Of a stretch of DNA of 64,000 nt, positions 7,634-14,953 are shown in pieces. The notes beneath the pieces were generated by a model, which ran no database searches, had not been told where the DNA came from, and saw nothing but the letters and a program-made list of their open reading frames with translations. Position numbers and translations under genes: made by a program. Numbering within the stretch: the stretch's first letter is position 1; each line of letters starts with the position of its first letter. Origin of the DNA: JBHGXV01 sp041920505 (GTDB lineage Bacteria; Bacillota; Bacilli; Brevibacillales; Brevibacillaceae); NCBI GenBank assembly GCA_041920505.1, contig JBHGXV010000045.1, forward strand, positions 33,475 to 97,474. Reading direction: 5' to 3'.

Positions 7634-9274
7634 TCACTCGCCGCAGACGGCTTCGACTACCGGTGCGACGGGATGTTCTTCATAGCGGAATCCGGCGACC
7701 GTACCGGTCCGGCGGAAAAACTTGTGGAACCGCTCGTCGGGGTGTCCGTTTTGCTTGTACTCCTCAACGATGCGCTCCACCAGCGAAATGATCTCATTGG
7801 CCGGCACCCCTTCGGCCACCCGTTGGCCGGGATGGGCGTTGCGTCCGATTCGCTTGCCGCCCAGAAACAGGTCAAACGCCCCGCGCCGGTAGACGAGACC
7901 GATGTCTTCCAGCACCGCGCCGTAGCACGCCATCCCGCAACCGTTAAAGCCGATTTTCAGCTCTTTCGGCACACAGAGCCCGTCCAGCCGCCGGCTCAAC
8001 TCTTCGGCAATCGGAATCGACTCTTCTTTTTCCAGGTCGCAAAAGTCGCACGCTTTCACCTGCGCCACCCGTCCGAGGGGCAAAAGATCCAATCCGGCCT
8101 GCTTCAGCGCCGCCGCCACCTCGTCAGGGACGACATTCGGCAGGCGCAGGATGATTTGATGCTCCGGCGTGTACAGAAGCTCACCGCCGTTTTCGCTCCA
8201 CTCGGCGAGAAGGCGCATCTGCTGCGGGGAAAAGCGCTTGTTCGCCACGCCCGGCGACACCCCCACTTCCAGCCAGTCAACCCGGTCGCTCGATAAACTG
8301 ACTGCCTCGTTCGACGCTTCGCCGGTTCCTGAGATCGCGTCTTTGGCCACGCAGCGCAGCGCCTCCATCGCCAAGGCGAAGGCATCGGACGCCGTCTCCT
8401 CGGCCAAAGCGGCCGCAATCGGAACATGTGCCGGGACGCTGTGCAGCGCCCACGGTTCCGCCTCGGCGCGCAATCGCTCGTGCGGCTTGAGCGGCTGTTC
8501 GTCCCGGCTGAGCGTGTACTTCCGCTGGTAACCGCGCGGCGTGATCATTTTCCCGTCGTGGACAAACGTCGCCGAGTTGCCGATGATCACCGTGGTGAGC
8601 ATGCCGATCTCGTGTTCCAGCATGTCGGCCAGGTTCGTCACCACCACACTCTGCCGGTCGCGGTAGGCACTTTTCACCAGCCCGACCGGCGTCTCTGGCG
8701 AGCGGTACTTGAGCAGGATTCGCTGCGTCTCGACGATTTGCCGGGTGCGCCGGCCGCTTCGCGGGTTGTACAGGGCGATGACGAAATCGGCCGCCGCCGC
8801 TGCCTCCACCCGTCTGGCGATCGTCTCCCAAGGAGTCAGGTGGTCGCTTAAACTGATCGTGCAGGCGTCGTGCATTACCGGGGCGCCAAGCAGGGAGGCG
8901 CACGACTGAATGGCGGAGATGCCGGGGATCACTTCCACGCCAATCCCGGTCTCCTCGCGCCAGCCTTTCTCCGCGAGCACTTCATACACCAATCCGGCCA
9001 TCCCGTACACCCCGGCGTCCCCGCTGGAGATGACGGCCACCACCTTGCCCAGTTCCGCCTGCCGAACCGCTTCCCTAGCGCGGCTCACTTCCTCGGTCAT
9101 CCCGGTCTGCACCACGTCCTGATCCGCCAACAGTTCGCGGATCAAATCGACGTACGTGTTGTAGCCAATGATCACATCCGCTTCCTGGATGGCCTTACGG
9201 GCACGCCTGGTGATGTGATCCGCGTGTCCGGGGCCGAAACCGATCAGCAGCAGCTTCCCTCTTTGTGCATTCAT
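7634..9274 (-). CDS. cbiH: CbiH (precorrin-3B C17-methyltransferase) fused to a nitrite/sulfite-reductase-like Fe-S domain
   Basis: A 546-residue fusion. Residues 1 to about 250 are a CbiH/CobJ tetrapyrrole methylase (LLIGFGPGHADHIT near 9-22, SSGDAGVYGMAG at 83-94, ALYNPRSGRRT near 167-177). Residues about 335-545 are a ferredoxin-like and sirohaem/Fe-S domain of the nitrite/sulfite reductase family, with cysteines 409, 412, 446 and 450 able to bind a 4Fe-4S cluster. Known: this corresponds to CbiH60 of B. megaterium, which ring-contracts cobalt-precorrin-3. It is the first gene after a cobalamin riboswitch and terminator, so it leads the long cbi operon. Confidence 0.95.
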   Translation of the reverse strand: MNAQRGKLLLIGFGPGHADHITRRARKAIQEADVIIGYNTYVDLIRELLADQDVVQTGMTEEVSRAREAVRQAELGKVVAVISSGDAGVYGMAGLVYEVLAEKGWREETGIGVEVIPGISAIQSCASLLGAPVMHDACTISLSDHLTPWETIARRVEAAAAADFVIALYNPRSGRRTRQIVETQRILLKYRSPETPVGLVKSAYRDRQSVVVTNLADMLEHEIGMLTTVIIGNSATFVHDGKMITPRGYQRKYTLSRDEQPLKPHERLRAEAEPWALHSVPAHVPIAAALAEETASDAFALAMEALRCVAKDAISGTGEASNEAVSLSSDRVDWLEVGVSPGVANKRFSPQQMRLLAEWSENGGELLYTPEHQIILRLPNVVPDEVAAALKQAGLDLLPLGRVAQVKACDFCDLEKEESIPIAEELSRRLDGLCVPKELKIGFNGCGMACYGAVLEDIGLVYRRGAFDLFLGGKRIGRNAHPGQRVAEGVPANEIISLVERIVEEYKQNGHPDERFHKFFRRTGTVAGFRYEEHPVAPVVEAVCGE

Positions 9275-9305
9275 CCCGATTCCCCTCCTCCAGTATGTGA
9301 CCGAC

Positions 9306-9345
9306 GAAAAAACGCTTCTTTCCGTTTGCCACGAAAAGAAGCGTT
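9306..9345 (-). terminator. Intrinsic terminator of the cbiH-operon cobalamin riboswitch
   Basis: On the minus strand an 11-bp stem (AACGCTTCTTT pairing with AAAGAAGCGTT) closes a short loop and runs directly into TTTTTT. It lies between the cobalamin aptamer and the cbiH start, where a transcription-terminating expression platform is expected. The inference is that vitamin B12 binding favours this hairpin and shuts off the cbi operon. Confidence 0.85.
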
Positions 9346-9455
9346 GGTTATGAATGGAAATCGTTCCATGCTTGTCTTCGCGCGGTGATCCCTGGCCGAA
9401 GACACGCCTTCATAACACCTCCCCATCTTCCGTAGGTCAAACGGTGCTGCTAGAA

Positions 9456-9650
9456 CAAGGCAGGTATCCTGGCTCATGGATCGTCGCCGTCTGCTCCCGG
9501 CCTTCCCGGACATCTCGTCCAGTGGCGCAAGGATGGCTCCCCATTCACAGTGGCGGGACCGCGCCGGATTTGCACCGGCTTCCCTGTACGAACCGGCTTG
9601 TGCGAACAACCGGTTCCCCTGTTCCCATTCGTTATCCGGTTTGTTCCATC
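9456..9650 (-). promoter_or_regulatory. Cobalamin (AdoCbl) riboswitch upstream of cbiH operon
   Basis: Read on the minus strand, the segment carries the aptamer core GGGAAGCCGGTGCAAATC followed by GCGGTCCCGCCACTGT, and ends with the B12 box GAGCCAGGATACCTGCC at 9475-9459. These match the conserved cobalamin riboswitch blocks in the right order and spacing. A terminator follows before cbiH. The aptamer begins only about 40 bases after the end of cobT, and I see no separate terminator for cobT, so transcripts from cobT would read into it. Confidence 0.95.
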
Positions 9651-9689
9651 ATACTGGAAGCGCCGATGACTTGTCTACCTTTTTTGCAT

Positions 9690-10751
9690 TTATACCGGAT
9701 TGGGCAGCCCGAGGTCGGCAAAGGTAGCCATTTCGCTCAGGATGCGGGCGGCCGCTTCCACGATCGGCATCGCCAGCACCGCTCCCGTGCCTTCGCCGAG
9801 CCGCATCTGCATCAGCAAGAACGGCTTGAGGCCCATCGCCTCCAGTATGCGGGCGTGCGCCGGTTCTTCCGACAGATGTGACGGCAGCAGGTACTCGGCG
9901 GCGAGCGGCTGCAACCGGCATGCGATCAACGCGGACGCGGCGGCAATCACCCCGTCGACAATCACCGGCCGACGATGAGCGGCCGCCCCGATCACCACGC
10001 CGGCCAATCCGGCCAGTTCCAGTCCGCCCACCTTGGCAAGCACATCCAGCGGGTCGGCGGGATTGGGCCGATTTACCTCGATCGCCCGGCGAATCGCTTC
10101 CTGTTTGCGAAAGAGTCCGGCGTCGTCGATGCCGGTCCCGCGTCCGATCAACCCGGCATCCGGCTCGCCGAGGAACACGGCGGCCACGGCGGCACTGGGC
10201 GTCGTATTCCCGATCCCCATCTCGCCCAAGGCCAACAGCGTGCTGCCTTCCCCGATCAGCTCCCGCGCGACCTCGACGCCGACGAGCAACGCCCGGACGG
10301 CTTCCTCACGGCTCATCGCCGGCCCGTTTACCATGTTGGCCGTACCTGCGCGCACCTTGCGCGAGACGACCGCCGCCGGAATCTCCTTAGCCTTGCTGCC
10401 CACGTCGACAACCACCACTTCGGCCCCCGCCTGACGGGCGAGCACGTTAATCGCCGCGCCGCCACGGGCAAAATTGTGCATCATCAACGCCGTCACTTCC
10501 TGCGGGAAGGCGCTGACGCCCGCTTCCACCACGCCGTGGTCACCGCACATGACGACGACGTGCTTTTTTTCGATGCGCGGCTTCTCTTCTCCGGTGATGC
10601 CGGCCAGCCGCACTGCGATCTCCTCCAGCCGTCCCAGGCTGCCCGGCGGTTTGGTCAGCCGCGTCAATCCCTTTCTCGCTTCCTCCATCGCCTGCCGATC
10701 CGGCGGCGCGATGCGCCCCAGCCATGATTGCAATTCGTGCTCCCATGCCAT
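9690..10751 (-). CDS. cobT: Nicotinate-nucleotide--dimethylbenzimidazole phosphoribosyltransferase CobT
   Basis: A 353-residue protein with all the expected CobT motifs: LTKPPGSLGRLEEIA near residues 31-45, CGDHGVVEAGVSAFPQEVT, EMGIGNTTPSAA and the C-terminal LGEGTGAVLAMPIVEAA containing the catalytic glutamate. It makes alpha-ribazole phosphate for the lower nucleotide loop of cobalamin, a late step compared with the downstream cbi genes. The ATG at 10751 follows GAGGAGG. It has its own riboswitch and terminator upstream. Confidence 0.96.
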   Translation of the reverse strand: MAWEHELQSWLGRIAPPDRQAMEEARKGLTRLTKPPGSLGRLEEIAVRLAGITGEEKPRIEKKHVVVMCGDHGVVEAGVSAFPQEVTALMMHNFARGGAAINVLARQAGAEVVVVDVGSKAKEIPAAVVSRKVRAGTANMVNGPAMSREEAVRALLVGVEVARELIGEGSTLLALGEMGIGNTTPSAAVAAVFLGEPDAGLIGRGTGIDDAGLFRKQEAIRRAIEVNRPNPADPLDVLAKVGGLELAGLAGVVIGAAAHRRPVIVDGVIAAASALIACRLQPLAAEYLLPSHLSEEPAHARILEAMGLKPFLLMQMRLGEGTGAVLAMPIVEAAARILSEMATFADLGLPNPV

Positions 10752-10764
10752 CTGGTATTCCTCC

Positions 10765-10806
10765 TCAAAAAAAAATAAGCTTCAGCACCTGGATGAGCGC
10801 TGAAGC
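10765..10806 (-). terminator. Intrinsic terminator of the cobT cobalamin riboswitch
   Basis: On the minus strand GCTTCAGC pairs with GCTGAAGC across a 12-base loop and is followed by TTATTTTTTTTT. The ribosome site GAGGAGG of cobT comes just after the U run. It is placed between the aptamer and cobT as expected for a transcription-attenuating riboswitch. Confidence 0.85.
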
Positions 10807-10902
10807 AGGTCGGACGCCAAAAAACAGCAAACGAAAAGAAATCTTGGCTTGCCGGACCAAGAGCAACGTTCCACACCTGCGAGAGCGTTTCTCCTTCGAC
10901 CG

Positions 10903-11085
10903 CAGGCAGGTCTCCTGGCTCCCGGATCACAGCTCATCGTGCCCCAGCCTTCCCAGACGTCTCGTCCAGTGACTGCGGCGAACTCCCCGGATACAGTGGC
11001 GGGCCCGCGCTGATTGCTTCCCTATTCTCCGCCATTGGCGGCACCTGCGGTTCGTATGCAGTTTTTTCGGACTTCCTTGTAACCA
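10903..11085 (-). promoter_or_regulatory. Cobalamin (AdoCbl) riboswitch upstream of cobT
   Basis: On the minus strand the core GGGAAGCAATCAGCGCGG then GCCCGCCACTGT, and the B12 box GAGCCAGGAGACCTGCC at 10921-10905, match the cobalamin aptamer. CGCAGGT near the 5' end can pair with ACCTGCCTGCG near the 3' end to form the closing stem. This is the second such aptamer within 1.5 kb, in tandem with the one before cbiH. Confidence 0.95.
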
Positions 11086-11127
11086 GAGTACCACAAACTG
11101 CCATCGCGGAAAAGAATGGGCTTCGCT

Positions 11128-11406
11128 TCATTCCTTCGGCCGGTTTTTTACGTATTCGGCCATGACATCCATGACCGACTGCACGTTGCTCAACACTTCG
11201 CTCATCCGCCTCGTATGCGTCGACAACCGTTCAAAATCGACGACAGGAAAGTTGCGTTTTGTCTGGACTTGCTGCCATTTGCTGAACAAACGGGTGGCGG
11301 CGGCGGGATTGGACCTGATTTCCCGTATGCGGGAAGCGTCTTGCCGCACCCACTGCGCGAACTTCGGGTGGTTTTGCAGCATTTTTTTGACCTCGCGCCG
11401 TTTCAT
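11128..11406 (-). CDS. Small hypothetical protein (92 aa), Lys/Arg-rich
   Basis: An open frame of 92 codons starting with MKRREVKKML, with AAAGGAG nine bases upstream of the ATG. It is basic, without signal peptide or membrane segment, and mostly predicted helical by eye (for example MSEVLSNVQSVMDVMAEYV near the C terminus). I do not recognise the family with confidence; small basic proteins of this kind occur in many sporulating Bacillales. It sits alone upstream of the cobT riboswitch, in the same direction. Confidence 0.65.
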   Translation of the reverse strand: MKRREVKKMLQNHPKFAQWVRQDASRIREIRSNPAAATRLFSKWQQVQTKRNFPVVDFERLSTHTRRMSEVLSNVQSVMDVMAEYVKNRPKE

Positions 11407-11533
11407 GCCTGTCTTCTCCTTTCCCCTTTTTGGTCTGTGCGCCCTAACAGACTGCGCCCTATACCATATGACTAGTCCGGAAAGCTGGACTGTGTGTTGG
11501 TCCAGGAAGCGGAAAAAAGGACAGGCACAACAG

Positions 11534-11558
11534 AAAAAGGACCCCCGAAGGAGTCCTC
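11534..11558 (-). terminator. Intrinsic terminator after SASP gene
   Basis: On the minus strand AGGACTCC-TTCG-GGGGTCCT is closed by a stable TTCG-type loop and followed by TTTTTC. It begins about 15 bases after the SASP stop codon and should end that transcript. Confidence 0.85.
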
Positions 11559-11572
11559 ATCCACCTATTCGG

Positions 11573-11770
11573 TTATTGACGAGACAGTTGTTGCTCAGCG
11601 AAGCTCACCAGACGTTTGGTGATTTCTCCCCCGACAGAACCGTTTTGACGGGAAGTGGTATCCGCACCGAGATTTACACCGAATTCAGCGGCAATCTCAT
11701 ACTTCAGTTGGTCCAGAGCCTGGTTTGCTTGAGGAACTAACAGACGGTTGGTACCAGAATTGTTGGCCAT
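11573..11770 (-). CDS. Alpha/beta-type small acid-soluble spore protein (SASP)
   Basis: A 65-residue protein with the classic alpha/beta SASP sequence: QANQALDQLKYEIAAEFGV contains the Glu-Ile/Ala site cut by the germination protease, and GGEITKRLVSFAEQQL is the conserved C-terminal DNA-binding block. These proteins coat spore DNA and protect it from UV and heat, then supply amino acids on germination. The ATG at 11770 has GGAGG eight bases upstream. SASP genes are normally under sigma-G, but I found no convincing sigma-G promoter. A tRNA-like structure lies in its leader (11801-11858). It shows that the organism forms endospores. Confidence 0.95.
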   Translation of the reverse strand: MANNSGTNRLLVPQANQALDQLKYEIAAEFGVNLGADTTSRQNGSVGGEITKRLVSFAEQQLSRQ

Positions 11771-11800
11771 CTTGTATGCCTCCTTCTTACGGGGATTTTT

Positions 11801-11858
11801 TCTCTCGGGACGGGATTGAACCGTCAGCGGAATCCGCTCTCGCCACTGAGACCGAGAG
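11801..11858 (-). ncRNA. Compact tRNA-like cloverleaf in the SASP leader
   Basis: On the minus strand the 58 bases fold as a small cloverleaf with perfect pairing. A 7-bp acceptor-like stem (CTCTCGG with CCGAGAG) is followed directly by a D-arm-like hairpin (TCTC-AGTGGC-GAGA), a short hairpin (GCGG-ATT-CCGC) where an anticodon arm would be, one unpaired base, and a consensus T-arm (GACGG-TTCAATC-CCGTC). The base after the acceptor is A, but no CCA follows. It is about 15 bases shorter than a real tRNA and has no 7-base anticodon loop, so it is either a degenerate tRNA or a structured leader element. It ends 30 bases before the SASP start codon. Confidence 0.5.
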
Positions 11859-12004
11859 GCGATAGTAGCTGTGGCTTGCGACTCGTCCGGGAGACGTGCC
11901 GTAAGCGTTGTGGTACTATCTTCTCTCCGCTCTGCCGGCTTCATCCGCCGAATTGCGATGTAAATTCTGTCATTTCGGTAACGACCGCGTCCCGCTTTCG
12001 ACTG

Positions 12005-12013
12005 TGTTATAAT
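12005..12013 (+). promoter_or_regulatory. Extended -10 promoter for the exonuclease gene
   Basis: TGTTATAAT gives a perfect -10 hexamer (TATAAT at 12008-12013) with the TG extension. No good -35 lies upstream, as is common with extended -10 promoters. Transcription should start near 12020, shortly before the exonuclease start. Confidence 0.65.
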
Positions 12014-12055
12014 AAACAAGTCGCAACAATGGGAAAGGATGGTGCCCGTTCGCTT

Positions 12056-12934
12056 ATGTCCACGCCTGCCACATGCCTGTTGATCGACGGGATGAGCTTC
12101 CTGTTCCGGGCGTATTACGCCTCCGCCTGGGGAGGGGGAATCCGGCAAACCTCAACCGGCCTGTATACCAACGCCGTCTACGGCTTTACAAAAATGATGC
12201 TGGATTACGCCGATCTGGTGCGGCCGACCCACCTGATCGTCGCCTGGGATGTGGCCGCCCGCGAGACGCTGCTGCGCACCGGCTGGTACCAGCCGTACAA
12301 GTCCAACCGCACCGACCCGCCCGCCGAACTGGTGCCCCAGTTTGACCTGGTGAAGGACGTGACCGACGCCTTTTCTGTGCCCAATGTAGGTTGTCCCGGC
12401 TACGAAGGGGACGATATTCTCGGCACGCTCAGCACCCGGTTCGCCGCCGACGGACACCAGGTGGTGATCGTGAGCGGCGATTACGACAGCTTGCAGTTGG
12501 TCGACGAGCAGGTCAGCGTGAAAATCCTGAAAAACGGCGGCAAACACGAACACTACACCCCGGCGAGCCTTCTGGAGCTGCGCGGGATCACGCCGGAGCA
12601 AGTCGTTGACGTCAAGGCGTTAATGGGCGACCCTTCCGACTGTATCCCCGGATGCCCCGGCGTGGGCGAAAAGACGGCGGTCAAGCTGATCCGCGAGTAC
12701 GCCAGTCTCGATCGCCTTTACGAACGCTTGCACGAATTGACGCCCAAACTGCGCAGCAAACTGCAGGAGCACCGCGAACAGATTTACCTCAGCCGCAAGC
12801 TGGCGACGATCCTGCGCGACGCGCCGGTGGCTGTCGAGCTGAAAGACGCGGTCTGGTCCTACGACCGCGAGCGTGTGCTGGCAAAATGCGCCGAACTGGA
12901 ATTCGGCCGCTCCCTTCTGTCCCGCGTCGGCTAA
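12056..12934 (+). CDS. 5'-3' exonuclease, FEN/PIN family (YpcP/ExoIX-like)
   Basis: A 292-residue protein matching the stand-alone 5'-nuclease domain of DNA polymerase I. Motifs include LLIDGMSFLFRAYYA (first metal aspartate), YEGDDILGTL, VSGDYDSLQLV and LMGDPSDCIPGCPGVGEKTA, the last containing the metal aspartate and the helix-hairpin-helix. It should cut 5' flaps and RNA primers during replication and repair. Start is taken at the ATG at 12056; an in-frame ATG at 12029 would add nine residues, and neither has an ideal ribosome site. The gene is monocistronic, with a promoter at 12005 and a terminator at 12914. Confidence 0.92.
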   Translation: MSTPATCLLIDGMSFLFRAYYASAWGGGIRQTSTGLYTNAVYGFTKMMLDYADLVRPTHLIVAWDVAARETLLRTGWYQPYKSNRTDPPAELVPQFDLVKDVTDAFSVPNVGCPGYEGDDILGTLSTRFAADGHQVVIVSGDYDSLQLVDEQVSVKILKNGGKHEHYTPASLLELRGITPEQVVDVKALMGDPSDCIPGCPGVGEKTAVKLIREYASLDRLYERLHELTPKLRSKLQEHREQIYLSRKLATILRDAPVAVELKDAVWSYDRERVLAKCAELEFGRSLLSRVG

Positions 12935-12957
12935 ATGGCGCGGGACAGAAGGTTTTT
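12914..12957 (+). terminator. Intrinsic terminator overlapping the exonuclease 3' end
   Basis: CTTCTGTCCCGCG pairs with CGCGGGACAGAAG (13 bp) and is followed by GTTTTT. The left arm lies inside the last codons and the stop codon sits in the loop, so the end of the gene and the terminator are built into one another. Confidence 0.9.
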
Positions 12958-13040
12958 CTCCTTAGCGTGCCCCTTTTTTGGCAAAAAAACGGGGAATCGC
13001 GACGCCGTTGACGGATGGCGGACAGGTTTCGGGAACATTC

Positions 13041-13058
13041 GTCAAACGATCGTTTAAC
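13041..13058. promoter_or_regulatory. 18-bp near-perfect palindrome, possible operator
   Basis: AAACGATCGTTT (13044-13055) is a perfect 12-base palindrome, and the flanking GT and AC extend the symmetry to 16 of 18 positions. It lies in the 243-base gap upstream of the 53-residue protein gene. Palindromes of this size and AT/CG mix are typical of dimeric repressor sites such as those of TetR-type proteins, but no such regulator is next to it. Function is inferred only. Confidence 0.35.
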
Positions 13059-13177
13059 ATTTGCGTTCATCCCTGCGGCGACAGTCATCCGAGCAGGCGT
13101 GCCGCTTCCCGCCCGTGCTAAATCATCCAGAGGCGGGCATACTAGGCGTAAGAAAACATCAAAGGAGGACCGTCAGG

Positions 13178-13339
13178 ATGCCGCAGTTGCACTTGTCAGA
13201 CGACGAGTACGCGTCACTGATGGAGCGCGTCTACAAAATCATCGACCGGACCGAACACCTGGATCAGGTGACCCACCATTGGATGTGGGAAGTGTGGCGG
13301 CTGTTGCACTACAGCAAAGTGGAAAAACCCTTGCCGTAG
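13178..13339 (+). CDS. Small hypothetical protein (53 aa)
   Basis: ATG at 13178 is preceded by AAAGGAGG nine bases upstream, a very strong ribosome site, and opens a 53-codon frame beginning MPQLHLSDDEYAS. The protein is acidic at the N terminus and rich in His and Trp in the middle (VTHHWMWEVWRLLHY). It has no signal peptide. CATACTA at 13138-13144 resembles a sigma-G type -10 box, but I see no matching -35. Family not recognised. The strong ribosome site is the main reason to believe it is real; the longer in-frame start at 13061 has none. Confidence 0.65.
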   Translation: MPQLHLSDDEYASLMERVYKIIDRTEHLDQVTHHWMWEVWRLLHYSKVEKPLP

Positions 13340-13465
13340 CAACACCGCACCTGGCACCCTCAGCCGTCCGGATGCCAGGCGTATCCGCGTTCACCCATGT
13401 ACACTTCCTCGCATACGTTGCAGGAAGGAACTCTCTTCCTGTTCAATCGCAAAGGAGGAAGCCGC

Positions 13466-14881
13466 ATGGGTATGGAGCTTGTACTTCTTCACTGGGTCTA
13501 TCTCCTGTTCGTGCTCGTCATTGTCGGGACGATGATCGCCAGACGTGACACCAGCCTGTTGTGCATCGTCGGCATCGGGGTTCTCGGCTTGACCGCGACC
13601 GGTTCGCTCACCGCTTCCGTCGGCGGAATTTTCGGAAGTTTCGTCTACGCCATCACGGAACTTTTGCCTACCATCCTCGTCATCTGCATCATCGTCGCGA
13701 TGAGCCATGTGCTGACCGAGACCGGCGTCAACGAAACGATCATCCGGCCGATGACGCGGCTGATCCGCAATCCTGCCCTCGCCTACTGGGTGATCGGGAT
13801 CGTAATGATGGTCATCTCCTGGTTTTTCTGGCCGTCTCCCGCAGTCGCGCTGATCGGGGCGGTCATGCTGCCGGTCGCCGTCCGCGTCGGACTGCCCGCG
13901 CTTGGCGTGGCCATGGCGATGAACCTGTTTGGACACGGGATTGCCTTGTCGGGCGATTACGTTATCCAGGGAGCGCCCACGCTGACGGCCAAGGCGGCCG
14001 GTATCCCGGTGGGCGAGGTGATGTCAGCCAGCGTTCCGCTCGTCATCGTGATGGGACTGACCGCAACCATAACGGCTTTCTGGCTGTTACGCCGGGACAT
14101 GCGGAACGGCACGTTGTCGGCGGACACGGCCGTGTCGCCTGCCATGAAAATGGACGCCGCCCCTTCGGTTGACACCGCCGCCGTGCGGCTTGCACTGTCC
14201 GATTCCGTCCGCCGGTTTCTCGCCTGGCTGGTGCCGATTCTGTTTGCGCTTGACGTCGTCGCCATGTTCGCGTTCGAGCTCAAAGGCGGAGACGCCACCG
14301 CACTGGTCGGCGGCACTGCGTTGCTCATTTTGCTTGCGGCTGCCCTGTTTGCCCACAGGGATGCCGGGCTGGAGCAAGTGACGTCTTATCTGATTCGCGG
14401 GTTTCAGTTCGGGTTTCAGGTATTCGCTCCGGTGATCCCGATTGCTGCCTTTTTCTACATGGGAGACAGCGGATTCGTCAAGGTGTTCGGCGACGTGCTG
14501 CCCACAGGCTCGCAAGGCATTGTCAACGACCTGGGCGTGGCTCTCGCCCACGCCATCCCGCTGAACAAAGGAGTGGCCGCCGTCACCCTGTCCGCTGTCG
14601 GGGTGATCACCGGACTGGACGGCTCCGGCTTCTCCGGCATCACCCTGGCCGGATCGGTTGCTCAGTTGTTTGCGGCCGCGCTCGGCTCAGGCGTCGCCAC
14701 ATTGACCGCGCTCGGCCAGGTGGCGGCCATCTGGGTGGGCGGCGGGACCGTCATTCCGTGGGCGCTGATTCCCGCCGCGGCGATCTGCGGCGTCGATCCG
14801 TTCGAATTGGCCCGCCGCAATCTCGTGCCGGTGACCGTCGGACTGGTTGTGACCACCCTTGTCGCCATCTTCCTGATCTGA
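13466..14881 (+). CDS. Multi-pass permease, ion-transporter-like
   Basis: A 471-residue, very hydrophobic protein with about 12 membrane segments and an N terminus that starts in a membrane helix. Features include a repeated organisation with re-entrant-looking glycine/serine-rich stretches (NLFGHGIALSGDYVIQGAP and GLDGSGFSGITLAGS), as in the ion-transporter superfamily that includes dicarboxylate, citrate and gluconate carriers. A hydrophilic loop separates the halves near residues 210-250. The substrate cannot be told from sequence. The ATG at 13466 has AAAGGAGG upstream. It stands alone with a terminator after it. Confidence 0.75.
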   Translation: MGMELVLLHWVYLLFVLVIVGTMIARRDTSLLCIVGIGVLGLTATGSLTASVGGIFGSFVYAITELLPTILVICIIVAMSHVLTETGVNETIIRPMTRLIRNPALAYWVIGIVMMVISWFFWPSPAVALIGAVMLPVAVRVGLPALGVAMAMNLFGHGIALSGDYVIQGAPTLTAKAAGIPVGEVMSASVPLVIVMGLTATITAFWLLRRDMRNGTLSADTAVSPAMKMDAAPSVDTAAVRLALSDSVRRFLAWLVPILFALDVVAMFAFELKGGDATALVGGTALLILLAAALFAHRDAGLEQVTSYLIRGFQFGFQVFAPVIPIAAFFYMGDSGFVKVFGDVLPTGSQGIVNDLGVALAHAIPLNKGVAAVTLSAVGVITGLDGSGFSGITLAGSVAQLFAAALGSGVATLTALGQVAAIWVGGGTVIPWALIPAAAICGVDPFELARRNLVPVTVGLVVTTLVAIFLI

Positions 14882-14908
14882 TCCTGCCCGTCCCTTTGGA
14901 TCACCATG

Positions 14909-14943
14909 AAAAAAGGGAGCCCCGTGAAAGGGTTCCCTTTTTT
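14909..14943. terminator. Bidirectional intrinsic terminator between permease and kimA
   Basis: AAAAAAGGGAGCCC pairs with GGGTTCCCTTTTTT across CGTGAAA. It has a U run on both strands, so it can end the plus-strand permease transcript and the minus-strand kimA transcript, whose coding regions converge here. Confidence 0.9.
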
Positions 14944-14953
14944 GCTTTACCGA

